Assembly: GCF_003086775.1 (NCBI RefSeq)
Contig: NZ_CP026001.1
Span: forward strand, 1,390,407 to 1,454,406
Length of the DNA stretch: 64,000 bases
Direction: 5' to 3'
Source of the DNA: Stenotrophomonas sp. ZAC14D1_NAIMI4_1
Lineage (GTDB): Bacteria; Pseudomonadota; Gammaproteobacteria; Xanthomonadales; Xanthomonadaceae
Part shown: one piece after another, positions 1 through 11,558 of the stretch
Position numbering within the stretch: the first letter of the stretch is position 1
Layout of the letters: every line of letters begins with the position of its first letter
Program-made: the position numbers and the translations under genes
The notes under the pieces: generated by a model
What the model was told of the DNA's origin: nothing
Seen by the model: the letters and a program-made list of their open reading frames with translations, nothing else
Database searches by the model: none

Positions 1-250
<250 letters not shown>

Positions 251-297
251 CTACCTGTGGACTGGCGAAAGGTGGAATCGGGGGAGGCCTGACCACC

Positions 298-361
298 ATA
301 GGTGGCGCCTACTGATGGGTAAATTCGATTGATTCAACCGATGCGATAGTGGCGGCCTATC
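298..361. promoter_or_regulatory. katG upstream region with OxyR-like half-sites
   Basis: Two sequences of the form ATAG-N7-CTAT stand in the gap between katG and the DUF937 gene: ATAGTGGCGGCCTAT (346-360) and the poorer ATAGGTGGCGCCTAC (298-312). OxyR commonly recognises two such units about 22 bp apart; here they are 48 bp apart, so the pair does not fit the classical geometry. Placement upstream of katG is the main reason to list it. Confidence 0.35.
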
Positions 362-390
362 AAGGGCAGGGCTTGGACCGTTGTGCGCGA

Positions 391-999
391 TCAGCGCTTG
401 AGCAGGCCCGCACCGAGCTTGAGCAGATCGCTGGCACCGAACTGGCCATCGCCGTCCTGGTCGAGTGCGCCCCCCAGCAGGCTGCCGAGGCCGCCGCCAG
501 CGTGCTGGGCTTCCTGGCCGAGGGCCGAGCTGAGTTCGCCGGCATTGCCCTGCTGGGCAAAGCGCTGGGCCAGGAACGACATGACGATGGGGGCGAGGAT
601 GGCCAGCAGCTTGCCGGTGGTGCCGCTGTCCAGGCCGGTCTTCTGGCCGAGCAGCTCGGCCGCCTGCGGCTGCTGGCCGCCGAATACATGGCCGAGGATG
701 CCGGCGCCGTCGGTGGCACCGCTGCCACCACCGCCCATCACCGCGCCGAGGATGCCGCCCAGGTCGAAACCGCCGCCGCCGCCGCCAAGATGATCGCGCT
801 GCAGTGCATTGAGCAGTGACTGCGCGCCCTGCGGCTCACTGGCGTTCTGGCCCATCGCGCCCAGCAGCAGCGGCAGCGCGCTGCCCACCGCCCGGGTGGT
901 CTGGCTGCTGTCCAGGCCGAGCTGCTGGGACACCTGCTGCAGGCCTTGCCCCTGCTGCAGCTGCTGGAAGAGGGAAGCGGCGAGGGATTCGGTGTTCAC
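391..999 (-). CDS. DUF937 (YidB-like) glycine-rich protein
   Basis: A 202-residue protein of the DUF937/YidB type, function unknown. It begins NTESLAASLFQQL and has the repeated amphipathic Gln/Leu-rich segments and long glycine-rich stretches of the family. The C terminus carries DQDGDGQFGASD, an EF-hand-like calcium loop found in many DUF937 proteins. I chose the GTG at 999 because GGAGACC precedes it at good spacing; the ATG at 1074 would add 25 poorly conserved residues. It lies downstream of mutS on the same strand, with a hairpin between them, so co-transcription is uncertain. Confidence 0.8.
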   Translation of the reverse strand: MNTESLAASLFQQLQQGQGLQQVSQQLGLDSSQTTRAVGSALPLLLGAMGQNASEPQGAQSLLNALQRDHLGGGGGGFDLGGILGAVMGGGGSGATDGAGILGHVFGGQQPQAAELLGQKTGLDSGTTGKLLAILAPIVMSFLAQRFAQQGNAGELSSALGQEAQHAGGGLGSLLGGALDQDGDGQFGASDLLKLGAGLLKR

Positions 1000-1074
1000 G
1001 GCGGTCTCCGTTCTGTGAAGGAAGGACCGCCCGAGCATAACGCCGGGTACACGACGGAAATGCGAAGGGTTCAT

Positions 1075-1098
1075 GGCGCCGGGCGAGGGCCCGGCGCC
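1075..1098 (-). terminator. Hairpin after mutS
   Basis: Perfect 10-bp inverted repeat GGCGCCGGGC / GCCCGGCGCC with a GAGG loop, starting 14 bases past the mutS stop codon. No T-run follows on the minus strand, so it may be a weak terminator or an mRNA-stabilising hairpin. Confidence 0.45.
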
Positions 1099-1111
1099 AT
1101 GTCAAACCCGC

Positions 1112-3733
<2,622 letters not shown>

Positions 3734-3901
3734 TGCGTCCGGTCTCGATGGGTGAGGGCGGGTTGCCGTCAGAAGCGGCAAGTAGCGGGATGTTCTGCTG
3801 CGATCGTGCTGCGACGCCACTCCGGGCACCGGCGATCATGCCCATGAATGTTACGACGGACCGCGTGGCGCGCGCTGGATCATTCCGGTTTCATTCGCCT
3901 G

Positions 3902-4399
3902 TCAGCTGCTGCGCTTCCCGGTCGGACCGTCTCCCAGGGGGTAGCCACTGAATGGCTTCACCTCGTCCATCAGGAACTGCGACACGATCTTCTCCACCCC
4001 GTAGTCGCCGCCCAGCAGCAGCCGCGCGATGTCCTTCCAGTGGTGCACATCGTTGACGATCACCCGCAGCAGGTAGTCGTACTCGCCGGAAATGCGGCTG
4101 GCCTCGACGATTTCCTGCATGCCCAGGATGCGCCGGTCGAAGGCGGTGAACTCCTCCAGTGCGTGCCGCCTGAAGGCCACCATCGCCAGCACCACCGTGG
4201 CCGAGCGGATGCGGTCCACCGCCACGTGCGCGCGGTAGCCGCGGATCAGCTCCTTGGCCTCCAGGGCGCGCACGCGTGCCAGGCACGCGCTGGGCGACAG
4301 CGCAACACGATCGGCCAAGGCCTGGTTGGTGATGCGTGCATCCTGCTGCAGCACGTCGAGGATCTTCAGGTCGATGCGGTCCAGCGATTTGGCGGTCAT
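3902..4399 (-). CDS. Lrp/AsnC-family transcriptional regulator
   Basis: 165 residues, the normal size for the family. The N-terminal helix-turn-helix starts LDRIDLKILDVLQQDARITN and includes LADRVALSPSACLARVRALE; the C-terminal half is the RAM ligand-binding domain. Lrp/AsnC proteins usually sense amino acids. It is divergent from the TonB receptor-to-proC operon that starts at 4674, with a 274-bp gap between, so it is the obvious candidate regulator of that operon. Its ligand may be the amino acid released by the operon (inference). Confidence 0.92.
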   Translation of the reverse strand: MTAKSLDRIDLKILDVLQQDARITNQALADRVALSPSACLARVRALEAKELIRGYRAHVAVDRIRSATVVLAMVAFRRHALEEFTAFDRRILGMQEIVEASRISGEYDYLLRVIVNDVHHWKDIARLLLGGDYGVEKIVSQFLMDEVKPFSGYPLGDGPTGKRSS

Positions 4400-4673
4400 C
4401 AGGGCTTTCCCGGTGCGGCAGCGCGCCGCAGTTTGTTCGCAATTTGAGGGGCCGGGCCGCAGAACCTGCGTATTTCACATGTGATAACGCCCACATCCAC
4501 GGCTCCCCATGAAATAAACATAATTCAATCAACACGTTGTCGCTAGTGCGGTGTCCGTTGATTCTGCTGGACAGCGGTGGCTGTTTTCACTTTCACTCGA
4601 CCTCAGCCATGTGGGTTGCCGCTGCGCAGAGCGCGACCGGCGCCACGTCCATCGCCAACTGGGGGACCGTCTC

Positions 4674-6923
4674 ATGCCGTTGCAGCTCCGCCTTCGCCCG
4701 CTCAGCCATGCTGTCCGTTTCGCGTGTTGTTTCGGCCTGTTCGCCACCGCCCCGGCCTGGGCGCAGGAGGCGCCCGCCGGCGCTGCGGCCGACCCGGCCC
4801 GTACCCTGGACACGGTGGTGGTCACCGCTGGCAAGCTGAAGGAATCGGTGCGTGAGATCGCCGGTTCGGTCTCGGCGGTCACCGACCAGCAACTGCAGGA
4901 CATCGGCGCGCAGTCGCTGGCCGATTACATCCAGCGCACTCCCGGCGTGGTCTTCAACAACTACCAGCCGGGTGTCTCGCACGTGGTGATGCGCGGCATC
5001 GCCACCAGCGCTGGCAATGTGCAGGGCCAGCCCACGACCGGCTACTTCCTCAACGAAGTGCCGCTGACCGAACCGGGCTGGACCATCGCCATTCCCGATA
5101 TCGATGCCTTCGACCTGAACCGGGTGGAAGTGTTGCGGGGGCCGCAGGGCACGCTGTTCGGGTCGGCCTCGATGGGCGGGGCGGTGAACTACGTGGCCAA
5201 CATCGCCGATACCGGCGCCTTCGATGCCGCTGCCGAAGCGACCGTCAGCCAGACCCGCAACGCTGACGTGGGCTTTGCCGGCAAGGCAATGGTGAATGTG
5301 CCGATCAAGCAGGACCTGCTGGCGGTGCGTGCGGTGGCGCAGTACCGCGACGATCCCGGCTTCATCGACAACATCGGCACCGGCAGGGACGGCGCCAACA
5401 GCAGCACGCTCGATGGCGGCCGGCTGTCACTGGTGCTGACCCCGAACGAGGGCACCACCCTGACCTGGCTGAGCCTGCTGCAGAACACCGACAGCGACGA
5501 CAACAGCTACCAGATTGCCGGACTGGGCGACCTCACGCGCCGCACCGCGCTGCCCGAGTACACCCATACCAAGGTGGCCGTGCACAGCGTGCGGCTGGAA
5601 CAGGACCTGGGCTTTGCCGACCTGACCGCGCTGCTGGCCTACCAGAAAAAGAAACAGGACTGGCGCTTCGACTACACGCCGGTGCGTGCGGCCTACAACG
5701 CCGACCTGGGCCTGGACCTGACCGCGCCGCTGTACATCGCATCCGGCGGTGAAAGCACCGGCAAGAGCGTCGAGCTGCGCCTGTCTTCCAAGCCGGGTGG
5801 CCGCATCGACTGGCTGGTGGGTGGCATGTACTTCGATTCGGACAAGAGCCTGCACGAGCAGCTGGGCGCGGAAGGTGCGGCTGCCGCGTTCGACCGTTCG
5901 CCGTTGTTCGGCCCCGGCAGTGGCGCGGTGATCGCGCCGGACGGACAGATCTTCAACGGCTTCCTGACCGACCTGTCCGGCTCGGAAGCGGCGCTGTTCG
6001 GCGAAGGCAGCGTGCACTTCAACGAGCAGTGGAAGCTGACCGTCGGCGGCCGCCTGTTCCGCAACAAGGTGCGCACGGTCAGTACGCAGGTGGGCTTCTC
6101 GACCTGGCCGGGCGCGCCCAAGGTGTCGACCCAGGAGACCAAGGAAGACGGCTTCAATCCGAAGGTCTCCCTGACCTGGCAGGTGAACCCGGACGTGATG
6201 GTGTACGGCCTGGTGTCCGAGGGCTTCCGCTTCGGCGAACCCAACACCGCCGGACTCAGCGCCTACCCGGTGCCGTCCGGGTCGAAGAGTGACAGCCTGG
6301 TCAACTACGAACTGGGTACGCGCACCAGCTGGGCCGGCGGGCGCCTGCTGCTGGATGCCACGCTGTTCTACGTGGACTGGAAGGACATCCAGCTGCGGCT
6401 GCAGACGCCGGACCTGTTCAACTACGCCAGCAATGGCGGCAAGGCCTACAGCCGTGGCGTCGAACTGTCCGCCACCTGGCGCCCGGTCGATGCCTTCGAA
6501 TGGCAGGCATCGGCCACCTGGCAGCGCGCCCGCCTGGATGAGGATCTGTTCATCCTGTACTACGGCACCGCGCCGAAGGGATCGCAGCTGCCGGGCTCGG
6601 CCGACTGGACGGTGAGCAACCTGCTCAGCTGGCACTTCGATGCGCGTTTCTCGCCGACGCTGTCGCTGTCACACCAGTACGTGGGCGGTGGCATCAGCGA
6701 TCTGAACTCGGCCGTGCCGGGCATCACGCCCAACCGCCAGGGCAACTACAACCTGTTCGACCTGCGCTACCGCATGACCTTCGGCAACACCGATGTCACG
6801 CTGTTCGGCAGCAACCTGACCGACAAGCGTGGCATCACCCGCAGCGTGACCGAAACCAACGGCATCGGCGAAGGCCTGGTGCGGCCGCGCACCGTCGGCG
6901 TCACCGTGCACTGGCGTTACTGA
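4674..6923 (+). CDS. TonB-dependent outer-membrane receptor (first gene of amide/peptide operon)
   Basis: 749 residues. A signal peptide ends at APAWAQ, a TonB-box-like DTVVVTA follows, then a plug domain (IAGSVSAVTDQQL, RTPGVVFNN, VEVLRGPQGTLFGS) and a 22-strand type beta-barrel ending in the aromatic residue of VTVHWRY. I chose the ATG at 4674 because the signal peptide begins there and GGGGGA stands upstream; the longer frame from 4551 adds 41 residues that look non-coding. It imports a substrate too large for porins. The next gene starts 4 bp after its stop. The substrate is not evident; the downstream hydrolases suggest a peptide or amide rather than an iron chelate. Confidence 0.9.
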   Translation: MPLQLRLRPLSHAVRFACCFGLFATAPAWAQEAPAGAAADPARTLDTVVVTAGKLKESVREIAGSVSAVTDQQLQDIGAQSLADYIQRTPGVVFNNYQPGVSHVVMRGIATSAGNVQGQPTTGYFLNEVPLTEPGWTIAIPDIDAFDLNRVEVLRGPQGTLFGSASMGGAVNYVANIADTGAFDAAAEATVSQTRNADVGFAGKAMVNVPIKQDLLAVRAVAQYRDDPGFIDNIGTGRDGANSSTLDGGRLSLVLTPNEGTTLTWLSLLQNTDSDDNSYQIAGLGDLTRRTALPEYTHTKVAVHSVRLEQDLGFADLTALLAYQKKKQDWRFDYTPVRAAYNADLGLDLTAPLYIASGGESTGKSVELRLSSKPGGRIDWLVGGMYFDSDKSLHEQLGAEGAAAAFDRSPLFGPGSGAVIAPDGQIFNGFLTDLSGSEAALFGEGSVHFNEQWKLTVGGRLFRNKVRTVSTQVGFSTWPGAPKVSTQETKEDGFNPKVSLTWQVNPDVMVYGLVSEGFRFGEPNTAGLSAYPVPSGSKSDSLVNYELGTRTSWAGGRLLLDATLFYVDWKDIQLRLQTPDLFNYASNGGKAYSRGVELSATWRPVDAFEWQASATWQRARLDEDLFILYYGTAPKGSQLPGSADWTVSNLLSWHFDARFSPTLSLSHQYVGGGISDLNSAVPGITPNRQGNYNLFDLRYRMTFGNTDVTLFGSNLTDKRGITRSVTETNGIGEGLVRPRTVGVTVHWRY

Positions 6924-6927
6924 GACG

Positions 6928-8481
6928 ATGGACGGGAGCGGCCGCGTGCAGCAACGTTCAATCGGGCGCTGGCAACTGGCAGCGCGGCGCAAATCGCTGG
7001 AGGCGGTGGTGGCCGACGGCGAGCGCGCCGGCCTGCAGCGCCGGCTGGGTGCCGGCAGCCTGCTGGTGCTGGGCATCGCCAACATCCTCGGCGCCGGCAT
7101 CTATGTGGTGACCGGCACTGCCGCGGCCAGTTTCGCCGGCCCGGCAGTGGTGCTGGCCTTCGTGCTGGCGGCGCTGGCCTGCGGCTTCACCGGGTTGTGC
7201 TATGCCGAACTGTCATCGGTCATCCCGGTGTCCGGCTCAGCGTATTCGTACTGCCAGGTGACACTGGGCGAAGGCGCGGCGTGGGCGCTGGCGTGGATGG
7301 TGATCCTGGAATACCTGCTGGCCGCCGCCGCGGTGGCCGCCGGCTTTGCCGGTTACCTCACCAGCCTGCTGGGCGATCTGCACGTGGCCGTGCCGCTGGG
7401 GCTTGCGGTGTCCAGCGTGACCGCCACCGCGCAGGGCGGGCATACCGTGCTGTCCTTCAGCGGCGGCATCAATGCGGTGGCAGCGCTGGCGGTGCTGGCC
7501 GCTGCCGCCGTGCAGATTGCCGGGGTAGGGCGCTCGGCACTGGCCAACCTGGTGCTGGTGCTGATCAAGATCGCGGTGCTGCTGGCCTTCATCGCGGTCG
7601 GTTCGCAGTTCATCGACGCTGCGCACTGGCAGCCGTTCCTGCCGGCCAACGAGGGCGGCTTCGCCTACGGCTGGCCCGGCGTGCTGCGTGCAGCGGCCAT
7701 GCTGTTCTTTGCCTACCTGGGCTTTGAGACTGTCTCGATGGCCGCCGCCGAAGCGCGCCAGCCACGTCGTGACGTGCCGGTGGGCATCCTCGGCTCGCTG
7801 GTGGTGTGCACCGTGCTGTACGTGGCGGCCGGCGCTGTGCTGACCGGGCTGGTGCCGTTCCGCGAGCTGGGCGTGCCGGACCCGGTTGCGCTGGCGGTGG
7901 ACCGCATCGGCTGGCCGGGGTTTGCGGTGCTGATCAAGATCGGCGCGCTGACCGGGCTGGGCTCGGTGCTGCTGGCCAACGCCTACGGCGCCTCACGCAT
8001 CAGCCTGAGCATCGCCCGCGATGGCCTGCTGCCGACGTTCTTCACCCGCGTGCACCCCACGCTCGGCACACCGTGGCTGGCCAGCGTGGCATTCGGCAGC
8101 GCCAGTGCCCTGCTGGCCGCGCTGCTGCCGATCAGCATCCTGGGCGACCTGATCTGCCTGGGCATCGCCTCGGCGTTCATCGTGGTGTGCATCGCGGTGA
8201 TGTGGCTGCGCTCCACCCGTCCAGAGCTGCGTGGCGGCTTCCGCGTGCCACTGGGCGGGGTCTGGATCGGCGGCGTGTGGCTGGGCGTTGTGCCGGTGCT
8301 GGGCATCGTGATGTGCGTGGCGATGATGGTGCCGGTGCTGGGCGACATGCTGGCCCAGGTCCGCCGCGGCGATGTGCTGCCGGCCAGCATCCTGCTGGTT
8401 TACGTGCTGGCCGGTGCGGCCATCTATGTCTTCTACGGGCAGCGCCGTGCGCGCCGCCGGCTTCAGGAACCCATGGCATGA
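6928..8481 (+). CDS. APC-superfamily amino acid/amine permease
   Basis: 517 residues with about 12 hydrophobic helices and a short cytoplasmic N terminus. The first helix carries LGIANILGAGIYVVTG, the hallmark unwound-helix motif GAGIY of APC transporters, and ELSSVIPVSGSAYSY is typical of the family. It should move an amino acid or its amide across the inner membrane. It starts 4 bp after the TonB receptor stop, and the amidase start overlaps its stop (ATGA), so translation is coupled. Closest in style to cationic amino acid transporters, but the substrate cannot be named from sequence alone. Confidence 0.9.
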   Translation: MDGSGRVQQRSIGRWQLAARRKSLEAVVADGERAGLQRRLGAGSLLVLGIANILGAGIYVVTGTAAASFAGPAVVLAFVLAALACGFTGLCYAELSSVIPVSGSAYSYCQVTLGEGAAWALAWMVILEYLLAAAAVAAGFAGYLTSLLGDLHVAVPLGLAVSSVTATAQGGHTVLSFSGGINAVAALAVLAAAAVQIAGVGRSALANLVLVLIKIAVLLAFIAVGSQFIDAAHWQPFLPANEGGFAYGWPGVLRAAAMLFFAYLGFETVSMAAAEARQPRRDVPVGILGSLVVCTVLYVAAGAVLTGLVPFRELGVPDPVALAVDRIGWPGFAVLIKIGALTGLGSVLLANAYGASRISLSIARDGLLPTFFTRVHPTLGTPWLASVAFGSASALLAALLPISILGDLICLGIASAFIVVCIAVMWLRSTRPELRGGFRVPLGGVWIGGVWLGVVPVLGIVMCVAMMVPVLGDMLAQVRRGDVLPASILLVYVLAGAAIYVFYGQRRARRRLQEPMA

Positions 8482-9917
8482 CCCTTGATGATTTTCCGCT
8501 GGCCCAGGCACTGCAGCTGGGCCATCTGGATGCGCACGACCAGCACGCGCTGGTGCGTGCCGGCGAACTCTCACCGCGCGAACTGGTTGCTGCGGCACTG
8601 ATGCGCGTGCGCCACCTGGACCCGGTGCTGGGCGCACTCAGCCATGTCGATGCCGATGCGGCGCTGGAGCACGCGTCGCGCGTGCGCCGCGATGCACCCA
8701 TGGCCGGCGTGGCGTGGCTGCCGAAGGATTCACTGCGCTACCCAGGCATGCCCACGCGCGGCGGTTCACGCTCGCGCAGCGCGGTGCCGGCGCTGGATGC
8801 ACTGCCATTCGCACAGCGCTTCGATGCGGCTGGGCTGGTGGCCATCGGCAAGAGTGCCATGCCCGAGTTCGGCCTGATGGGGTCGACCGAGCCGCTGCTC
8901 GGGCCGGTCACCCGCAACCCGTGGAACCCCGCGTATTCGCCCGGTGGTTCCAGTGGCGGGGCCGGCGCCGCGCTGGCCGCGGGCATCGTGCCGCTGGCGC
9001 ATGGCAGTGATGGCGCCGGTTCCATCCGCATTCCGGCGTCGGCCTGTGGCGTGGTCGGGCTGAAGCCGGGGCGCGGCGGCACGGTGATGGTGCGCGGACG
9101 GCATGCCATTGAAGACCTGATCGTGGCCGACAGCCTGATGTCGCGCAGCGTGCGCGATACCGCGTGGGCGTTCAGTGCGGCCCATCCCCGCGCCGGGCTG
9201 GACCCTCGCGGCTGGCTGCAGCCGCCGCGCCGGCTGCGCATTGGCGTCATCAGTGAATCGTTGCCTGGGTTGGCACCGGATCCGGCGGTGGAGGCCGTGC
9301 TGGAGCAGACCGTGCAGCTGTGCACGGCGCTGGGCCATGCAGTCGAGGCCACCACCTACCCGCTGCCGGGCCGTGAGGTCTGGCAGGCCCTCTACACCCT
9401 GTGGTCGCGGTTGGGACTGGATGCGGTCGAACTGGCGGTGGCGCAGGGCGGCGATGACTTCGCGGCACATGCACTGGAACCATGGACGCACGGCCTGGCG
9501 CGTTTCCACCGCCAGCACTGTGGCGTGCCCGAGCTGGAGCAGGCCTATGCGGTGCTGGCGGCACTGCCAGCGGCATTCAACCAGTTCCACCAGCACTACG
9601 ACGTGCTGCTGACCCCGACCGTGCGCACCTTGCCGCCGCCGCTGGGCGCACTCGCCCCGGACCGCGACTTCGACACGCTGCTGCCAGCCATGTTCGAGTG
9701 GATCAGCTACACGCCACTGCAGAACCTGGCCGGCACGCCGGCCATCTCGCTGCCGGTGGGCCACCGTGATGGCTTGCCGGTGGGCATGCAGTTTGCCGCC
9801 GACCGCGGGCAGGAGCCCCTGCTGCTGCAGCTGGCCGCCGAACTTGAACAGGCCGCGCCATGGCGCGACCGCTGGCCTGCGGTGTCCGTGGCCAGCGCAC
9901 TGGACCAACCCCACTGA
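8478..9917 (+). CDS. Amidase-signature family hydrolase
   Basis: 479 residues, a full-length amidase-signature enzyme. The catalytic triad is complete: Lys83 in WLPKDSL, cis-Ser158 in the GGSSGGAGAALAAG loop and Ser182 in DGAGSIRIPAS. The spacings (75 and 24 residues) equal those of fatty acid amide hydrolase and relatives. It hydrolyses a carboxamide to acid and amine or ammonia. No signal peptide is seen, so it acts in the cytoplasm on material brought in by the APC permease next door. Its ATG overlaps the permease stop by 4 bases. Possible substrates are amino acid amides or short N-acyl compounds; this is inference from context. Confidence 0.93.
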   Translation: MTLDDFPLAQALQLGHLDAHDQHALVRAGELSPRELVAAALMRVRHLDPVLGALSHVDADAALEHASRVRRDAPMAGVAWLPKDSLRYPGMPTRGGSRSRSAVPALDALPFAQRFDAAGLVAIGKSAMPEFGLMGSTEPLLGPVTRNPWNPAYSPGGSSGGAGAALAAGIVPLAHGSDGAGSIRIPASACGVVGLKPGRGGTVMVRGRHAIEDLIVADSLMSRSVRDTAWAFSAAHPRAGLDPRGWLQPPRRLRIGVISESLPGLAPDPAVEAVLEQTVQLCTALGHAVEATTYPLPGREVWQALYTLWSRLGLDAVELAVAQGGDDFAAHALEPWTHGLARFHRQHCGVPELEQAYAVLAALPAAFNQFHQHYDVLLTPTVRTLPPPLGALAPDRDFDTLLPAMFEWISYTPLQNLAGTPAISLPVGHRDGLPVGMQFAADRGQEPLLLQLAAELEQAAPWRDRWPAVSVASALDQPH

Positions 9918-9930
9918 TGGAGCTCTACTG

Positions 9931-10569
9931 ATGGGCCATGCCCGCGACAGCCGCTACGCCGCCCGCAACCAGGACGACGTGCTGCATCTGCTAGCCAGCC
10001 AACCCTTCGCCTGGCTGGTGTCCACCGGCGGCGACGATGCGGCCTTCACCCCTCTGCCGCTGCGTGCCGAGTGCGATACACACGGCCGGCTGGTGGCCCT
10101 GCGCGGCCACCTGGCCAAGCGCAACCCGCACGTGGCACGGCTGCAGCGCGACGGCCGCGCACAGGCGCTGCTGATGGGGCCGCATGCCTACGTCTCGCCC
10201 AGCTGGCTGGATGACCGCACCCAGGCGCCAAGCTGGAACTATGCCGCGGCGATGTTCGAGCTGGATGTTGCTGTCAGTACGCAGGACGCGGACATCCGCA
10301 ACGAGCTGGATGCGCTGATCACGCAGATGGAAGCCGGCCGTGCCAAGGCCTGGTCGCTGCAGGAAATGGGCGAGCGCTATGCGCGGCTGGCCAGCGGCGT
10401 GGTGGCGCTGCGCGGTGAGGTACGCGAGGTACGCGCCACCTTCAAGCTGGGCCAGGACGAAGCGCGGCACGACTTCGCGCAGCTGCTGGCCGGCCTGCAG
10501 GCCGGTGGCGAGCATGTACTGGCGGACTGGATGATCGACTTCGCGGCCGGCAGCGGGGAGGACGCATGA
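9931..10569 (+). CDS. PaiB-like FMN-binding split-barrel protein
   Basis: 212 residues beginning MGHARDSRYAARNQDD. It has the PaiB/FMN-binding negative regulator layout: PFAWLVSTGG and TPLPLRAE strands, GHLAKRNPH, the PHAYVSPSWL motif and WNYAAA. Relatives include B. subtilis PaiB, described as a repressor of degradative enzymes, but many members may be flavin- or haem-binding oxidoreductases of unknown reaction. It sits 13 bp after the amidase and overlaps the esterase by 4 bp, so it is an integral part of the operon. GGAG precedes the ATG. Whether it acts as a regulator or enzyme here is open. Confidence 0.87.
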   Translation: MGHARDSRYAARNQDDVLHLLASQPFAWLVSTGGDDAAFTPLPLRAECDTHGRLVALRGHLAKRNPHVARLQRDGRAQALLMGPHAYVSPSWLDDRTQAPSWNYAAAMFELDVAVSTQDADIRNELDALITQMEAGRAKAWSLQEMGERYARLASGVVALRGEVREVRATFKLGQDEARHDFAQLLAGLQAGGEHVLADWMIDFAAGSGEDA

Positions 10570-11558
10570 GCCGCAGCCTGGATGCGCTGGACCCGCAGAT
10601 CCGCCGCTTCATCGAAGATGTCTGCAACGAAGGCGCGCGCCTGCGCGCCGGACGCACGCTGGACTGGCCGCAGCGCCGGGTGATTGCCGCACAGGCGCGT
10701 GCGCCATGGCGCGAGGGCGGCCCGCGCATGCGCGACAGCGTGGATGTGCCACTGGACTCCGCGTACGGGCCGTTCAAGCTGCGCGTGCTGACCCCGCAGC
10801 AGCAGCCAGCCGCGCCGTCGCCCGCGCTGGTCTATCTGCACGGCGGCGGCTGGTGCATGTTCGGGCTGGATACGCATGACCGCCTGCTGCGCGAATACGC
10901 TGATCGCGCGCAGCTGCCGGTGGTGGCCATCGATTACAGCCTGGCACCCGAGCACCCGTACCCCGCAGCGCTGGACCAGGCGGTGATCGCGCTGCAGTGG
11001 CTGCGCAGCGAAGGCGCGCGCTTCGGCATCGACGGCCAGCGGCTGGCGCTGGGCGGTGATTCGGCCGGCGCCAACCTGGCCGTGGCCAGCGCCCTGCGCC
11101 TGCGCGATGCCGGCGATCTCGGTTGCGTACAGGCGCTGGTACTGAACTACGGTGCATGGACACCGCAGTTGTCCGAGCAGGCGCGGCAGCAGCTGGGCCA
11201 GCCGCAGGACATGCTCAGCGGGGCGGAAATGGATGAGTTCTGGGCCGCCTACCTCGGCGCGGATGCGCAGGCCGTGGCCGGTCCGCTGTCGGCGCCGCTG
11301 CATGCCGCGCTGCACGGGCTGCCGCCTGCGCTGCTGCTGTGGGGCGACCGCGACGTGCTGGCCGAGCAGAACCAGGCGATGGTGCAGCGCCTGCGCGATG
11401 CTGGGGTAACGGTCGACAGCCAGGTCTATCGCGGCGCGCCGCATAGTTTCATCGAAGCCATGGCGGTGTCCGCACTGGCAAACGATGCCATCGGCCGTGG
11501 CGCAGAATGGGTGCGCCAGCATCTGCTGCCGCCTGCCACACAAGGGAAGCCTGCATGA
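10566..11558 (+). CDS. HSL-type alpha/beta hydrolase (esterase family IV)
   Basis: 330 residues. Hormone-sensitive-lipase family signatures are present: oxyanion motif HGGGW at 92-96, nucleophile Ser166 in GGDSAGAN, acid in LLLWGDRDVL and catalytic His in GAPHSFIE. This family cleaves short-chain esters and sometimes amides or carbamates. No signal peptide, hence cytoplasmic. It overlaps both the PaiB-like gene and the S9 peptidase by 4 bases (ATGA), indicating one translational unit. It probably handles an ester or acyl group of the compound taken up by the operon. Confidence 0.92.
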   Translation: MSRSLDALDPQIRRFIEDVCNEGARLRAGRTLDWPQRRVIAAQARAPWREGGPRMRDSVDVPLDSAYGPFKLRVLTPQQQPAAPSPALVYLHGGGWCMFGLDTHDRLLREYADRAQLPVVAIDYSLAPEHPYPAALDQAVIALQWLRSEGARFGIDGQRLALGGDSAGANLAVASALRLRDAGDLGCVQALVLNYGAWTPQLSEQARQQLGQPQDMLSGAEMDEFWAAYLGADAQAVAGPLSAPLHAALHGLPPALLLWGDRDVLAEQNQAMVQRLRDAGVTVDSQVYRGAPHSFIEAMAVSALANDAIGRGAEWVRQHLLPPATQGKPA